From an uncultured Bacillaceae bacterium (GTDB taxonomy: Bacteria; Bacillota; Bacilli; Caldalkalibacillales; Caldalkalibacillaceae), in assembly GCA_937967685.1 (NCBI GenBank), contig CALBTX010000104.1, positions 1-14,681 on the forward strand: DNA of 14,681 nucleotides, written 5' to 3'. Positions 13,747 through 14,681 of this stretch are shown here, in pieces. The position numbers and the translations under genes are program-made. The number at the start of each line of letters is the position of its first letter. Position 1 is the first letter of the stretch. Under the pieces are notes generated by a model, which saw nothing but the letters and a program-made list of their open reading frames with translations, made no database searches and was not told where the DNA came from.

Positions 13747-14211
13747 ATGGCCCAAGGAATCAAAGTGGTTACCCAAAATAAAAAGGCGAGGCACGATTAT
13801 CATATTGAAGACCGTTATGAAGCAGGCATTGTTTTAAGCGGTACAGAGATTAAATCGATTCGTGCCGGCAGGGTCAATCTCAAAGACAGCTTTGCCCGCA
13901 TTCAAAACGGGGAAGTATATTTGATGAACATGCACATCAGTCCGTATGAGCAAGGCAATCGCTATAACCATGACCCGACCCGCAGCCGCAAATTGCTTTT
14001 GCATCGTCGTGAAATCGACAAGCTGGTCGGACTGACCAAAGAAAAAGGGTACGCACTCATTCCGTTGCGCATTTATTTGAAAAACGGCTTCGCCAAAGTC
14101 GAATTGGCTGTTGCCAAAGGGAAGAAACGGCATGACAAACGTCAGGTTTTGAAAGAAAAGGATGCCCAACGCCAAATCGAAAGGGCGTTTCGTGAGAGGC
14201 AGAAAATGTAA
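13747..14211 (+). CDS. smpB: SsrA-binding protein SmpB
   Basis: SmpB binds the tRNA-like end of tmRNA and delivers it with EF-Tu to ribosomes stalled on messages without a stop codon. The 154-residue protein is close to B. subtilis SmpB (156). It begins with the family-type GIKVVTQNKKARHDYHIEDRYEAGIVLSGTEIKS segment, continues with RAGRVNLKDSFARI and MHISPYEQGNRYNHDP in the OB-fold core, and ends in the basic tail (KGKKRHDKRQVLKEKDAQRQI), which becomes ordered in the mRNA channel. The start has AGAGGTG at 13732-13738 with 8-nt spacing. Its partner RNA gene lies 68 nt downstream and has a separate promoter. No terminator is seen between the two, so some smpB transcripts may run through ssrA. 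Confidence 0.97.
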   Translation: MAQGIKVVTQNKKARHDYHIEDRYEAGIVLSGTEIKSIRAGRVNLKDSFARIQNGEVYLMNMHISPYEQGNRYNHDPTRSRKLLLHRREIDKLVGLTKEKGYALIPLRIYLKNGFAKVELAVAKGKKRHDKRQVLKEKDAQRQIERAFRERQKM

Positions 14212-14233
14212 TCTGTCCTGTCTATCAAGCGAT

Positions 14234-14262
14234 TTGCCTAATTGGAGCAATCATGGTATACT
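14234..14262 (+). promoter_or_regulatory. SigA promoter of ssrA
   Basis: TTGCCT (14234-14239), a 17-bp spacer and TATACT (14257-14262) with a TGG extension (14254-14256) form a strong promoter. Transcription near 14269 would leave a leader of about 11 nt before the mature tmRNA end, removable by RNase P. Confidence 0.75.
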
Positions 14263-14279
14263 ATATGCCCACCTTATAT

Positions 14280-14639
14280 GGGGGCGTTTTGGATTCGACG
14301 GGAATAGATCGAGCATTAGCTGCGAGCCGAGGGGTCGTCCTCGTTAAAACGCAACGCCAAGAATAACTGGCAAATCTAACGAAAACCTCGCAGTAGCTGC
14401 GTAACGCATACTGCGGCTCTGTCCGTCAATCGCTCACGTTGACGTGACAGGGTTCACCCTCTAGTGAGCTGCAGCACGGTTCTCCACCTGCGGATCGTGT
14501 CTAAGACAATCAGGTTAGTCTAAAGGGTGGCCTGTCGTTAGGCGTTCCTTTAGATGAAGCTGAAATATAACGACTACGCTCGTAGAGGCTAATGTGGCGA
14601 TATTTTCGGACGTGGGTTCGAGTCCCACCGCCTCCACCA
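14280..14639 (+). ncRNA. ssrA: transfer-messenger RNA
   Basis: tmRNA acts as alanyl-tRNA and then as message to rescue stalled ribosomes and tag their products for proteolysis. The 5' end GGGGGCG (14280-14286) pairs with CGCCTCC near the 3' end, followed by A and an encoded CCA (14637-14639). The third pair is G-U, the alanyl-tRNA synthetase identity element. A T-arm (GTGGG-TTCGAGT-CCCAC) precedes the acceptor strand. GGATTCGACGGG near the 5' end and GAGCTGCGAGCC-like blocks (here TAGCTGCGAGCCGAG) are typical. Total length is 360 nt, as in Bacillus. The first pseudoknot (CGAGGGG...CCTCG) precedes the tag frame and further helices follow it. SmpB is encoded just upstream and a terminator follows 8 nt after the CCA. 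Confidence 0.96.
14369..14404 (+). other. tmRNA tag-peptide reading frame
   Basis: After the conserved AATAACT determinant, GGC at 14369 serves as resume codon and the frame reads GKSNENLAVAA and then TAA (14402-14404). With the alanine carried by tmRNA the tag is AGKSNENLAVAA, 12 residues. The AVAA end provides the hydrophobic C-terminus recognised by ClpXP. The B. subtilis tag is longer, ending ALAA. Confidence 0.9.
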
Positions 14640-14647
14640 ATATGATG

Positions 14648-14677
14648 AAAAAAACCACCGAGCAAGGTGGTTTTTTT
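14648..14677 (+). terminator. intrinsic terminator after ssrA
   Basis: AAAAAAACCACC (14648-14659) pairs with GGTGGTTTTTTT (14666-14677) around GAGCAA. It is a strong symmetrical stem flanked by A- and T-runs and could stop transcription from either side. Confidence 0.93.
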
Positions 14678-14681
14678 GGTT

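Overview
The window looks like a chromosomal segment of a Bacillales bacterium, probably Bacillaceae, with moderate GC. The evidence is a complete cggR-gapA-pgk-tpiA-gpmI-eno glycolytic operon, a secG-esterase-rnr-smpB-ssrA block as in Bacillus/Geobacillus relatives, SigA-type promoters, strong AAGGAGG-like ribosome sites and two TTG starts. All main genes are on the + strand. A thermophilic or alkaliphilic Bacillaceae genus is plausible from the protein sequences, but this cannot be settled here.

Layout. (1) 1-1479: rpoN (sigma-54/SigL) with a short upstream region carrying a 12-bp direct repeat. (2) 1480-1762: control region of the central glycolytic operon. It holds an extended -10 SigA promoter, then a near-perfect CggR operator (two GGGAC-N6-TGTC half-sites 20 bp apart), then a pair of 31-bp imperfect direct repeats in the cggR leader. 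(3) 1763-8926: cggR, gapA, pgk, tpiA, gpmI, eno, covering glycolysis from glyceraldehyde-3-phosphate to phosphoenolpyruvate plus the repressor that senses fructose-1,6-bisphosphate. The cggR-gapA gap (237 bp) contains a tandem array of 17-bp units. (4) 8927-9104: a perfect 11-bp hairpin without a U-tract, then the secG promoter. (5) 9105-13148: secG with its own intrinsic terminator, two adjacent alpha/beta-hydrolase (carboxylesterase) paralogues overlapping by ATGA, and rnr (RNase R). (6) 13149-13632: an AT-rich gene for a small IDEAL-domain protein under its own TTGACA promoter. (7) 13633-14681: smpB and ssrA (tmRNA), each with its own promoter, and a strong terminator. SmpB and tmRNA rescue stalled ribosomes and RNase R degrades the released defective mRNA, so regions 5-7 form a functional neighbourhood.

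The coding content is conserved housekeeping; I see no convincing undescribed multi-gene system. The least explained material is non-coding or accessory: the 17-bp tandem array between cggR and gapA (each unit resembles a degenerate CggR half-site), the direct repeats in the cggR leader, the paired esterases, the AT-rich IDEAL-domain gene between rnr and smpB, and the hairpin after eno. Several starts were chosen from Shine-Dalgarno position and family length rather than the longest open frame: gapA 3017, pgk TTG 4090, eno 7637, secG 9105, rnr 10926 and smpB 13747.
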